Positions 11,003 to 20,414 of a stretch of 64,000 nucleotides of DNA are shown in pieces. Each line of letters starts with the position of its first letter. Position 1 is the stretch's first letter. This DNA is from an uncultured Steroidobacter sp. (GTDB lineage Bacteria; Pseudomonadota; Gammaproteobacteria; Steroidobacterales; Steroidobacteraceae), in assembly GCA_937864115.1 (NCBI GenBank), contig CALMII010000020.1, forward strand, positions 186,001-250,000, in the 5' to 3' direction. Position numbers and translations under genes: made by a program. The notes under the pieces are model-generated. The model made no database searches and was not told the origin of the DNA. It worked only from the letters and a program-made list of their open reading frames with translations.

Positions 11003-12210
11003 GGAAGCCGCCGCTCCATGTGTTCACTGCCGGGCGGGCTGCCGGATCGTTGGTGCGGTCGGACGTTGCGGCGGACTCGTTTCTTTTCGGATACCGGACG
11101 GAAACGCCGCCTGAAAACGCCGTGTCGCTCACGATGCCGGTGCGGGCCGATCAGTACGACTCGATGGCCGGCCTGCTGCCGCTGTTCGAGATGAATCTGC
11201 CCGAGGGCGCGCTTGGAGAGCGCCTGCGACTGCAATTTGCGAAGACCATTCCGGAGTTCGATGACCTGGATCTGCTGCAGATCGTCGGTGCCTCGCAGAT
11301 CGGCCGGTTGCGATATTCACTGCAGGACTCCATCGATGAGAACGTACCCGTGCAGGACCTTGCAGAGATCCTGACGTACAAGGGCGGGGCAGATCTGTTT
11401 GCGGACCTGCTGGAGCGCTTCGCCACGTATTCGGGTATCTCCGGAATGCAGCCGAAGGTGCTCATTCGCGAGATCCCGACGCCCGGGAAGATCACGCACC
11501 GAGGTGCCACTCACATCGTGAAGTCGTTCGATGCGAGGGAGTACCCGGAGCTCGCCGCCAACGAATTCATTTGCACGCAGGGCGCCGCGGCTGCCGGCAT
11601 CGACACGCCCCGCGTACAACTCTCCGAGAATCGGCAGTTCCTCATCGTCGAGCGTTTCGATCTCCTGGCCGATGGCGCGTACCTGGGCCTTGAGGACTTC
11701 TGCGTGCTCGACGGCCGGCGCTCGCACGGTCGCTACGATGGTTCGTATGAGGGCATTGCACGGCGAATGGCGGACTACGTATCGCCGACTGTGCTTGGGC
11801 GGGCGAAGGACCAGTTCGCGCTCATGGTTGCCTACAGCTGCGCGGTGGGAAACGGCGACGCGCACATGAAGAATTTCAGCGTGATCTACCGGCACCCGGA
11901 AGACGAAGTCACCTTGGCGCCGGCCTACGACGTTGTCTCCACGCTCCCGTACATGCCCAGGGACACGCTGGCACTCGAGTTGTCGGGCAGCAAGGAATTC
12001 CCGGATCGGGCGCGTCTGCTGAAATTCGTCCGGCAGGTGACGGGAAAGAACAGCAGGGCGGCACAGCGCCTGTTGGACCAGGCGGCCGCCGGAATCGATG
12101 TCGCGCTTCAGCATGCCGCCGATTACGGCCGTCAGCATGACGATGCTGCCGAGTTCGTCGAGCGCATCAGCGCCGTCATGACGGCCGGCAGGGACCGCTT
12201 GACGGCCTGA
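10999..12210 (+). CDS. hipA: HipA-family kinase toxin (module 2)
   Basis: 403 aa with GTG start in the GTGA overlap. An N-terminal HipA_N domain (about 1-105) contains GLLPLFEMNLPEG. Ser148 in SGISGMQPK aligns with the region of the autophosphorylated Ser150 loop of E. coli HipA. The ATP-site Lys is in HIVKSFD, the catalytic loop is GNGDAHMKNFS near 284-294, and the metal loop is LAPAYDVVS. All kinase motifs look intact. It is distantly related to module 1 and not a recent duplicate (different loop sequences and length). Confidence 0.92.
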   Translation: MRKPPLHVFTAGRAAGSLVRSDVAADSFLFGYRTETPPENAVSLTMPVRADQYDSMAGLLPLFEMNLPEGALGERLRLQFAKTIPEFDDLDLLQIVGASQIGRLRYSLQDSIDENVPVQDLAEILTYKGGADLFADLLERFATYSGISGMQPKVLIREIPTPGKITHRGATHIVKSFDAREYPELAANEFICTQGAAAAGIDTPRVQLSENRQFLIVERFDLLADGAYLGLEDFCVLDGRRSHGRYDGSYEGIARRMADYVSPTVLGRAKDQFALMVAYSCAVGNGDAHMKNFSVIYRHPEDEVTLAPAYDVVSTLPYMPRDTLALELSGSKEFPDRARLLKFVRQVTGKNSRAAQRLLDQAAAGIDVALQHAADYGRQHDDAAEFVERISAVMTAGRDRLTA

Positions 12211-12275
12211 TTTCGCTCCCGACTTTCCTGAAGTCCGGATTCCGGCGGTTGATTCGCGCGCCGGATCCTGCAGGC

Positions 12276-14249
12276 TCAGCCGCTCAGTCGCGTGAATTCC
12301 CGATACGCGAAATCAGACACCACGGTGACTTCGAGCAGCCGTGCGGGTTCATCGATGCCTGCAAGATCGGCCAGTCGCGTCACGCCAAGCGACGTGCCGA
12401 GTGTCATCAGTCGTGACCAGGGGGTAGAGGATCGTGCCGGCCCGGTGAGCCAGCGTTCGGCGAGACAGTCGAGCAGTTCGTCGAGATAGTCGTGCAATGG
12501 ATCCAGCGAGGCGGCCGCATTTGCATCGGCGACACGCAGTTCGCTTCCCGTCGCGGCCGGCATCGGCTCGTCCGTCCACGGCTGGATGCAGGAGCGCTGG
12601 CCGTTGTCGTCGAAGATCACGCTCAGCGGCTGGATGACGAGCGTTGCGCCGCGCAGTTCGGCATGCCCACACACGAAGCGCACGTTGCCAGGCGCCGCGC
12701 GCAGGGCGTCGAACAGGTTTTCCGAGCCGGAGGCTGCGCGGCTGACGTAGGGATGCAGGAGCGTTGCCTTCTCGCCGAGCGGATCGGTCAGCAGCGCGAG
12801 CGTTTCCTGTCGTGTGACATCGAAGCGGACACCGTCGGCCTGGGCGACAGGGCACACAGTCAGTCGCGTGCCGGCCTGTCGCGGCCCCAGTGCAGCCGGT
12901 GCGGCGTCGCGCAGTTGCTCGCGTGTCTGCGCGAAGCCGGAGGTTCGCAGCGGAGCCCGCAACGTTTCCCATGCGTAAGACTGCGGTGCGACGCTCGCCG
13001 CTGCGCGGCCGGGTACCAACCGACCGGAGGGCGTGCGTCGGCCGCCCTTGATGAGCAGTTGCCCGCGACCGATGGCCGCGAACGATGCTCCCTTGAGCGC
13101 GATGTTGCGGGCGAGTTCAAAGAACGGCTTCGGCGGTGCGCCTGTCTGATCCGCCGCATGGGCAAACCGTCGCGTGATCGCGGTGATCGTGCCGGAATCG
13201 CTGTCCTGCAGATGCGCGGCGATCTCCGTGCCCGACCGCGTCGTGCGTACCGAACAGCCGATGCCGATGAGCCGCGCGGACCCGAATTCGGTTTCCCGAT
13301 CGCGTTGCGTGCCGCGCACGAACAGGTGCGGCACCGGCGTGCGTGCGGCTCGAATCGCATCCAGGCGCTGCATCAGTTCCGCCAGCAGCGCGGTGAATTC
13401 GCGAGGGTCGAATCGTGCATCGCGCGCCAGATAGGCGGCGTGCGATTCGGCGAGTTCGTGCAGTACTTCGGCAGGCCATACGAGATCCTGGGTGCGTGCC
13501 CGTTCGGCGAGTCGGCGCCAGCGGTCCACCTGCAGCGGCGCGGTGCGCGCGAGCCCCGTGCCGGCGAGAGCGACCAGATCGCGTTCGATCTCGTCCAGCA
13601 GCCCGGTCGGCGGCAGTGGCGCGGCGGCGATTGTCGAGATCAGGCCGGTGGCGGCATCGGCATCGAGACGGCGGAATGCCCAGACCGCGAGTGCGACGTG
13701 GCCGCACACCGCCTCGGCGGCGCAATCGCAGGCCGCGTAGCGCAGATCGTGCGGCACCAGGAAATTCACCGTGCAGCCGAGCGTGTGAATGAGCGCGCGC
13801 GGCTTCGTGCCTGTCCACAGCTGGATGACATGACCGGCCGCAAACTCGCGTTGCCAGCGCTGGAACTGCGCAGGCGGATAACAGGCGGCGAGCTGTTCGT
13901 CGGTGATGGTCGCCGGATTCCAGCCGGTCGCTGGCGGTGTCTCGCGGGTCGCGACCACGTCGTCAGGCCGCGCGGCGTACTGGATCTGGTAGGCGAAGAT
14001 CGATCGCAGAATGTGCCGACACAGCGTCGTCGCCGGACATGTGCAGCGGCTTTCCGTCAGGTGCACAGCCGCGGGCAGCCGGCATTCGACTTCGTCGGAC
14101 CAGCGAACGATGACCGTGCCGTCGGCGTCTTCCGTGATCGAGCAGGTCAACGTTCCCGCGCTTGCTTCGTGCTCGGCGCGGCGCGTCAGGCCGCGGTTGC
14201 TGAACGAGGTCAGGTCGTCGGGCGTCAATGCCAGCAGGTCGGCGCGCAT
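12276..14249 (-). CDS. Double SWIM zinc-finger protein (YehQ-like)
   Basis: 657 aa, last gene of the six-gene operon. A SWIM motif C69-x-C71-x5-C77-x-H79 (RCTCPATTLCRHI) lies near the N-terminus and a second one with identical spacing, C174-x-C176-x5-C182-x-H184 (ACDCAAEAVCGHV), about 100 residues later. SWIM domains bind Zn and contact DNA or protein. The rest has no motif I recognise. The start ATG overlaps the VWA stop by 4 bases (ATGA). E. coli yehQ encodes a SWIM protein in the same gene company (established); the function is not known. Confidence 0.8.
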   Translation of the reverse strand: MRADLLALTPDDLTSFSNRGLTRRAEHEASAGTLTCSITEDADGTVIVRWSDEVECRLPAAVHLTESRCTCPATTLCRHILRSIFAYQIQYAARPDDVVATRETPPATGWNPATITDEQLAACYPPAQFQRWQREFAAGHVIQLWTGTKPRALIHTLGCTVNFLVPHDLRYAACDCAAEAVCGHVALAVWAFRRLDADAATGLISTIAAAPLPPTGLLDEIERDLVALAGTGLARTAPLQVDRWRRLAERARTQDLVWPAEVLHELAESHAAYLARDARFDPREFTALLAELMQRLDAIRAARTPVPHLFVRGTQRDRETEFGSARLIGIGCSVRTTRSGTEIAAHLQDSDSGTITAITRRFAHAADQTGAPPKPFFELARNIALKGASFAAIGRGQLLIKGGRRTPSGRLVPGRAAASVAPQSYAWETLRAPLRTSGFAQTREQLRDAAPAALGPRQAGTRLTVCPVAQADGVRFDVTRQETLALLTDPLGEKATLLHPYVSRAASGSENLFDALRAAPGNVRFVCGHAELRGATLVIQPLSVIFDDNGQRSCIQPWTDEPMPAATGSELRVADANAAASLDPLHDYLDELLDCLAERWLTGPARSSTPWSRLMTLGTSLGVTRLADLAGIDEPARLLEVTVVSDFAYREFTRLSG

Positions 14250-15373
14250 CAGCCCACTTTCCTCGCGACCCATTCGGCGAGTTCGCCGGGTGTCATCGCG
14301 CCGACGTGTGCGCCGAGGTTCACGAGCTGGCGTGCGACGTTCTCGTCGTAGTGGGGATGCGCTGCGGCGTCGAGCGCCGCGAGTCCCAGCAGCGTAGCGC
14401 CGTCGGCGATGAGGCGGCGTGCGACGCCGAACAGCCGGTCGACGGGCGCGCCCTCGAAGAAATCGGAGATCAGCACGACGATGGTGCGGCGCGGGTTCTC
14501 GATCAGCGAATGCGCGTACGCGAGCGCCTGTCCGATGTCGGTGCCGCCGCCGAGCTGCACTTTCATCAGGGTCTCCACCGGATCGGTGCAATCGGCGGTC
14601 ACGTCCACGATGGCGGTATCGAACAGCACCAGGTGCGTCTTCAGTGCGCGCAGATGCCAGAAACACGCCGCAGTCACGGCTGCATGGATGACGCTGTCCA
14701 TCATGCTGCCGGATTCGTCGACCAGCAGGATGAGCTGCCAGCGATCCGTCTGCCGGCGCACGCGCGAATGGAAATACGGCGCGTCGATGACGAGACGACG
14801 CTCCTGCGGCTGCCAGTTCTTCAGGTTGCGTCGCAGGGTCGTGCGCGCATCGAAATTCTTCGCCACCTTCAGCAGGGAGCGGCGTCGCCGGTCGAGCGCG
14901 CCGTAAAACGGCTGGCGCACTTCGCGGGCGAGTTTCTCCATGAGCTGCTCGACGACGCGCCTCACGAGCTGGCGCGCCAGCGCCAGCACCTGGGCGTTCA
15001 TCAGGTGCCTGGTGTGCAGCACCGCCTTGAGCAGTGTCTGGCTGGGTTGCGCGCGGGCGAGCAGGTCCGGATTCGTGACCATTTCCTGGAGCTGGTAGCG
15101 TTCCAGCGCATCCTTCTCGATGCGTTCGATCGTGCGCCGGGGGAACAGCTCGTGCACGTCGTTGATCCATTCGGGCACCGTGAGCTGCGATTCGTCCAGG
15201 CTGCCGGGTCCGCCCGGGCGCACGTTGCGACCATCGCCGTATTCACGGTCGTAGAGATAGGCAAGCGCTTCGTCGCGTGCCGCGGCCTGCCCGGACAGGC
15301 TGCCCAGACAGGACTCCGAGCCCGCGCCCAGCACCAGTCGCCAGCGGGTCTTGCGGCGCAGGGGATCGTTCAT
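14249..15373 (-). CDS. VWA-domain protein (YehP-like)
   Basis: 374 aa, close to E. coli YehP. The N-terminal half is helical and Arg-rich (about 1-205). The C-terminal half is a von Willebrand A domain with a full MIDAS: D219-x-S221-x-S223 in LLVDESGSMMD, the Thr in GGGTDIGQA and the Asp in VVLISDFFEG. Such VWA proteins act as metal-dependent adaptors for MoxR ATPases. Start MNDPLRRKT overlaps the end of the DUF5682 frame by 4 bases (ATGA). Because of the frameshift upstream, this gene is also in frame with most of the DUF5682 gene. Confidence 0.88.
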   Translation of the reverse strand: MNDPLRRKTRWRLVLGAGSESCLGSLSGQAAARDEALAYLYDREYGDGRNVRPGGPGSLDESQLTVPEWINDVHELFPRRTIERIEKDALERYQLQEMVTNPDLLARAQPSQTLLKAVLHTRHLMNAQVLALARQLVRRVVEQLMEKLAREVRQPFYGALDRRRRSLLKVAKNFDARTTLRRNLKNWQPQERRLVIDAPYFHSRVRRQTDRWQLILLVDESGSMMDSVIHAAVTAACFWHLRALKTHLVLFDTAIVDVTADCTDPVETLMKVQLGGGTDIGQALAYAHSLIENPRRTIVVLISDFFEGAPVDRLFGVARRLIADGATLLGLAALDAAAHPHYDENVARQLVNLGAHVGAMTPGELAEWVARKVG

Positions 15374-17755
15374 GGGCCGTGCACTCCGCGTCCGCCGCGC
15401 AGTCCGTGCCGATCGAGTTCGCGAAACAGGCGGGCCTCGAAGGCGAGCGCCCGGGCGGCCTCTTCGGCGCTCACGGCGAGTGCGGGCAGCGGCGCCGTGT
15501 CGTGCTGTCCGACTGCGGCGAGCAGCGCGCGGGCAAGATGATCCTTCTCGCGCGGCGTGAAGTACGTGAACGCGAGCCGCAGCGACGGCAGCGCTGCGAG
15601 AAACTGATCCTCGTCGAACTGGAGCAGCACTCGATCGATACCCAGCAGCAGTTCGCTGTGCCGTTGTGACTCCTCGCGCGCCAGCCAGCGCGAAGACGCC
15701 CTGCAGAAAATCGCCGAGCGCCTCGGGCGCAACCGGCAGGCGCGCGAGCACGTCGTGCAGATCGCCCATGCCGAGCGACCAGAGCGCGCCCGCCGTCGCA
15801 CCGCGCAGCAGGGGCGGCGTTTCGGCGGCGTTGGCGATGCGCTGCAGGACGGCCAGCAGTTCGGTGCGGTCCCAGGCGAGCGCATCTCCCGCGGTCAGCA
15901 CGGCATGCAGCAGTGCACGCAGTCCTTTCACGGTGGCATGGTCGGCGGCGCCGGTCTGCGATTCGAGCAGCCACGTCGCGCGGACATAGCATTCCGTCAG
16001 CAGCGCCGCGACTTCGGCCTGTGCGGCGCCCGTGACGAATTCGTCGTAGCGATGCAGGTAGTAAAGATGCTGGAGTGCGCGTGCGACGCCGGGAAACGAG
16101 GCGTCCGCGCGTACCAGCGTCACGACGCGGTCGTGCAGCAGCGCGAACCCCTGCGACCATCCGGCCAGTGAGGCATCGAGCAGCAGCCGCGCCGCCGCGT
16201 CGGCATCGCGTTCGATACGGGCGGCCGCTTCGGCGAGGCGCGCGCCGGCGGCGTCGAGCAGGCTCGCTCCGTAGAGTGCACGCTGGATGCAGGCGGCATC
16301 GAACTCGGGCGACCAGCGCAGCCGCCAGGTTTCCCAGAGTTTCGCGAGATCGCCGCGGCCGACGAAATCCGTGCCGGCGACGCGCGCGACTCCGGGCAGA
16401 TCGAGAATGCGCACGCGATGCAGGATCTGCGAGCGGCGGCGACCGCGTGCATCTTCGAGGTCGATCTCGATGGTCCGTTCCTGGCTCGCCGGGGTCAGGT
16501 CGTATCCGGCGAGCGTGCGTGCGATGTCGGCGACCAGCGGCGGCAGCGGAGTGCCCGGTGCCAGGCGTCCGCGCGCATCGCCGCGAAACACTGCATTCAG
16601 TGCGTCGAGAAACGGGTGCCGGCCGCCGGTGGCGAGTTCATCCTTCACCAGGGTGCCGAGCAGCGCGTCGACCAGGTCGGTTCGCCACACCGTTGCGTGA
16701 CCTCGCAGCGTGGCGAGTCCCTGCGCGAACGATTCCACGCCGATGAGATCTGCGGTGCTGACGATCTGTCCGCGGGCCCGCATTGCCGAGGCGGCCTGAC
16801 CCAGCAGCGTGCGATGGGAGCCTGCGCCGGACCCGTCAGCGCACCGGTCGAGCCATACGCGGTGATAGAAACCGGGATGCGGCAATCCGGCGTCGTAGCC
16901 GGTCAATTCATCGAGGCGTTCATAGGAATACGGCGTCAGGGCGAGGCCCCGCTCTGCGATCGGTGCGGCATCGGGGTCGCCACCGGCTGTCGTCAGCCCC
17001 GTCGCAGCCGGCTCGAACGCGATGCCGCGCCATCCCGCGAAGAGGGCTGAGCTGTGGAAGCCGCCGGTGACGACGAGCACCTGGCCGTCCAGGCCGTTCG
17101 CGACCGCACGCACCCGCGCCAGCATGTGGGCCTCCCGCGCGTGATCGGCGGCGCTCGCACCGCCGTCCGCAACGCGCGCATGAAAGCAGAACGAATGACA
17201 CCGTTGGAGGAACGTCGGTACGTCGAGTGCCGGATCGATTTCGAACAGCGTGTCCCACAGCGCATTCCAGTCGTCGACGCCGAGCCGCCGGCACAGGTCG
17301 GACGTGTATGAACTTCGCCCGAGCCGGCCGTCCGCGTAGCGATTCGCCGTGCGGTCGAGCGGGGCGACGTTGGCCCAGGGCAGGTCGATGAACTCGAATC
17401 TCGCGCCGGTTTCGTGCGCCGTTCGCAGCGCTGTCCATTCCGGGGAGAAATCCGAGAACGGATAGAAGGCGCCGCAGCGTTCGTCGTCGGCCGTCGTAAA
17501 GTAGCTGTAGATCGCGAGCGGCGGTTCGTGGTCGAGCAGCAGTTCGGCGATGCGCGGATTGAAGTCGGACGGGCCCTCGATGAGCACCGCGGCGGGGCGC
17601 AACTCGCGGATCAGCTGCGTGACGAGTCGCGCGCAGGTCGGGCTGTGATGCCGGACCGGAAAGAAGACGACGGATTCGATGGTCGACCACAGGCGCGCAT
17701 CGAGCATCGGCAGCTCTGCCGCTGCGGGCCGTGTTGAGCGCGCCGCGCCGTTCAC
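15370..17755 (-). CDS. DUF5682 family protein (YehM-like) with apparent +1 frameshift
   Basis: About 794 aa when two frames are joined. The first part runs from GTG 17755 (overlapping the MoxR stop, GTGA) and contains [20 protein letters not shown] and a helical middle. Near 15680-15690 the protein similarity moves to another frame, which continues [30 protein letters not shown] and stops at 15370, giving the expected ATGA overlap with the VWA gene. The shift falls on a tandem CCAGCCAG (15681-15688); removing one 4-base copy restores one frame (FALAREESQ). As written, the first frame runs on into the VWA gene through an Arg/Ala-rich stretch. It may be a real mutation, a sequencing error, or a rarely used switch. 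Confidence 0.75.
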
Positions 17756-18867
17756 GGCAGGTATTTCTTCGCGTCGTAGAACTCCGGCCAGCGGCCGCGC
17801 TTGCGCGGTTTCACGACGTGATGGAAGTAGTGCTGCAGCCGTTTCAGATCCTCGGGCGAGTCCTTGATGGCCGAGCCGAGCAGGCTCTGCATGAGGTGAT
17901 CCGCCGTGATGCGTGCGCCGCCGTAGAAGTACGCGTGCAGGCCGGCGGCGTAGGCCACGGAGACGGCTTCTGCCGTGCTCAGTACCGTGCTCAACGGCTC
18001 CATCGCCTTGCCCTCATCGCCCGTCTTGCCCGTGCGCAGTTCGTGGAAGGTCGTGAGCAGGATCTCCGTCAGGTCCGCCGGCACGGTGAGCGGAATGCCG
18101 GCGTGCTGCAGCAGGCGGGCGGATTCGCGCTGCACCAGAGTCATCTCGTCTTCGAGACTCGCGATCGGTTGCACCGTTTCGAAGTTCAGGCGTCGCTTGA
18201 GCGCTGCGCTCATCTCGTTGACGCCGCGATCACGTGTGTTCGCCGTGGCGATGACGTTGAAGCCGAGCTGGGCGTACAGCGTGCGTCCCGCATCTTCGCG
18301 CTCGGGAATCGCCATCACCCGATCCGACAGGATGGACAGCAACGTGTCCTGGATTTCGAGCGGGCAGCGTGTGATCTCCTCGAATCGCACGAGCTGACCG
18401 TCGCGCATGCCGCGATACAGCGGCGCGGGCACGAGCGCCCGATCGGTCGGACCTTCCGCCAGCAGCAGCGCGTAGTTCCAGGAGTACTTGATCGCATCTT
18501 CCGTGGTGCCGGCGCTGCCCTGGATGATCAGGGTCGAGTCGCCGCTGATCGCGGCGGCGAGCAGTTCGCTCAGATAACTCTTGGCCGTGCCGGGCTCGCC
18601 CACCAGCATCAGTCCGCGATTGGTGGCGAGGGCGACGATGCAGCGCTCGATGAAGCTCTGCGTACCGACGAACTTCGGCGGCAGGTCCTGCGACGGATCG
18701 CCGAGGATGAAGCGCAGCACCGATCGCGGCGTCAGTCGCCAGCCACCGGGTCGCGGCGCGTCCTTGTCGGATGCCGCGAGGCGGGCAAGCTCCTCTGCAT
18801 GAAGGATTTCGGCGGCCGGACGCTGGAGTCGGTCGGGGGCAGAAGCGGAAATGCTGGACTTGGCCAT
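17752..18867 (-). CDS. MoxR-type AAA+ ATPase (YehL-like)
   Basis: 371 aa. Walker A is G90-EPGTAKS97, typical of the MoxR family. The Walker B region reads [19 protein letters not shown], with Glu in place of the usual first Asp. Sensor 1 is [11 protein letters not shown] and the arginine-finger region is ALKRRLNFE. MoxR ATPases work with VWA proteins as chaperone-like machines that mature or remodel targets (established for the family). It is flanked by DUF4132 upstream and DUF5682 downstream, as in E. coli yehL. It lies 19 bases after the upstream gene. Confidence 0.92.
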   Translation of the reverse strand: MAKSSISASAPDRLQRPAAEILHAEELARLAASDKDAPRPGGWRLTPRSVLRFILGDPSQDLPPKFVGTQSFIERCIVALATNRGLMLVGEPGTAKSYLSELLAAAISGDSTLIIQGSAGTTEDAIKYSWNYALLLAEGPTDRALVPAPLYRGMRDGQLVRFEEITRCPLEIQDTLLSILSDRVMAIPEREDAGRTLYAQLGFNVIATANTRDRGVNEMSAALKRRLNFETVQPIASLEDEMTLVQRESARLLQHAGIPLTVPADLTEILLTTFHELRTGKTGDEGKAMEPLSTVLSTAEAVSVAYAAGLHAYFYGGARITADHLMQSLLGSAIKDSPEDLKRLQHYFHHVVKPRKRGRWPEFYDAKKYLP

Positions 18868-18886
18868 GGTGATTGCGTTGGTGAGG

Positions 18887-20407
18887 TCAGTCGGCAGGAA
18901 GCAGTGCGTGAAGATCCCGCAGCGTTTCGCTGAATACGATCGGCGGCACGTTGCCCAGCAGCAGCGCGCGGGACATATGAGCGTGCGTATCCGACGCCAC
19001 GAAATAAAGAGACCGCAGCGTCTGGATGCCGGAGTTGAGCAGATCCCCCAGGAATGCGCCTGGTGTGTATTCGATGCACGCGGTCACGTTCCATCGCGCG
19101 AAGGCGCGGGTGTGACGCTTCAGCATGCCGTCGTCCGGGTGGCGCTCGCGCAGCCAGCCGCGATTCTCCAGCGGGAACACCAGCGCCTTCACCTCGAACC
19201 GCTCATGAGCGAATGACGTCACGCTGCATTGCGCGAGCTGAGCCGGTTGCGGACGAAACACTGGCCGGTCGAGTTGCTGGAAGGGACTGACGATCCGGTA
19301 CTCCGCGAGCAGACGCCGCCATGCATCGAGTCGATCGGACGCCAGATCCAGGGGATGCACGGGATGGATGCCATGCATGCCGCCCGGCAGTTCGATCGGC
19401 GCATCGTGCATGTCGGCGAGCGTATCGTCTTCGGCGACGCGGAAGCACACATTGCCTGCGTCGGATCCCGTGCTCATCCACAACACGCGCCGTACCGCGT
19501 GCCTGGCGAGCGGATGCCGGCGGAAGTATGCGTCGAATTCGCCGACCGGCCAGGTTTCGCCGGAAATCATTGCGCGCTCGAATCGCGCCGCGAGCCATCG
19601 CGATGTCTGGGTGATCTGCGCCTTTGCGACTCTCCATTCGGCGCGCGCCTGTGCAGCGCGGACGCTGTCATCCTTCGCAGTCGGCTTCGGCAGGCTCGTC
19701 AGACGACGACCGTCGGCGGCGCGCAGCAGCGGCGTGAGGTGTTCGTCGAGCGTCAACTCGAACTGCCTGGGGCCATAGTCGAAGCTGCGCCGGCCATCCG
19801 CGTCGAGACCGCCGTCGGCAAGGATTCGATCTTCGAGCTGCTCCGGTGTGAGTCCGTCGCGGGCGGCGATGGTCTGCAGTGTCCGCAGCGCTGCCTCGCC
19901 GCGAAGTTTGCCGGGGAGCTTCCGGCCGAGGCGGGCAAGTTCCAGCAGCGCAGTTCGCGTACCGATTTCCAACAGGGCCGAGACGCCCACTTCGCCCGTG
20001 CAACGCAGGTGGTAGTTGTCGCTGCGCAGATGCGGGCCGATGAGCGCGGCGCAGGCGTCGCCGCCGAGCACGGCTGCGCCGGGGACGACCCAGCGCATCT
20101 TGCGTGCAGTGCCCGTGCCGATGTCATGCAGCCAGCTGCGCACGAGCGCGGCCATCCAGGTGTCGAGTGCCTGCTCGCCGCAGCGTTCGCGAAACGCATC
20201 GAGCACGGTTCGCACGGACTGCGGCAACGCACTGCGGCGCCATGGCTGGACGGGCTGCATATCGAGCGCCGTCGGGCGTGCGGATTCGGGCAGACCGTTG
20301 CGCAGCAGATGCAGCAGCGCCGCGACGTCGGCGGCAGGAAGCGGCGTGCCATCGCGCCGATGCAGCGCGGACACGATCGCCTCGGCGGGCCAGGCTGATG
20401 CGGGCAT
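18887..20407 (-). CDS. DUF4132 domain protein, short paralogue without WGR
   Basis: 506 aa. The second half aligns by eye with the C-terminal half of the upstream gene: both contain GPRQFxxxLxxxL, LPKPxAKDD, RxHPLxxHxxRxLxW and FRVxEDxTLAD. The N-terminal WGR domain and roughly 450 residues are absent here, so this is a diverged, shortened tandem copy. It starts 7 bases after the upstream stop. DUF4132 has no known activity; in E. coli a WGR-DUF4132 protein (YehI) is encoded beside the same MoxR/VWA set. Confidence 0.8.
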   Translation of the reverse strand: MPASAWPAEAIVSALHRRDGTPLPAADVAALLHLLRNGLPESARPTALDMQPVQPWRRSALPQSVRTVLDAFRERCGEQALDTWMAALVRSWLHDIGTGTARKMRWVVPGAAVLGGDACAALIGPHLRSDNYHLRCTGEVGVSALLEIGTRTALLELARLGRKLPGKLRGEAALRTLQTIAARDGLTPEQLEDRILADGGLDADGRRSFDYGPRQFELTLDEHLTPLLRAADGRRLTSLPKPTAKDDSVRAAQARAEWRVAKAQITQTSRWLAARFERAMISGETWPVGEFDAYFRRHPLARHAVRRVLWMSTGSDAGNVCFRVAEDDTLADMHDAPIELPGGMHGIHPVHPLDLASDRLDAWRRLLAEYRIVSPFQQLDRPVFRPQPAQLAQCSVTSFAHERFEVKALVFPLENRGWLRERHPDDGMLKRHTRAFARWNVTACIEYTPGAFLGDLLNSGIQTLRSLYFVASDTHAHMSRALLLGNVPPIVFSETLRDLHALLPAD

Positions 20408-20414
20408 CGCGCGA

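Noticed and set aside
12211..12275. Terminator between hipA module 2 and the SWIM gene
   Set aside because: Only weak CCGGATTCCGG-type pairing and no T-run; not enough to call.
14249..17755. One long gene of 1168 residues joining DUF5682 and VWA
   Set aside because: The middle 100 residues are Arg/Ala-rich and look like an out-of-frame reading, while another frame gives a sensible DUF5682 end and an ATGA overlap with a normal VWA start.
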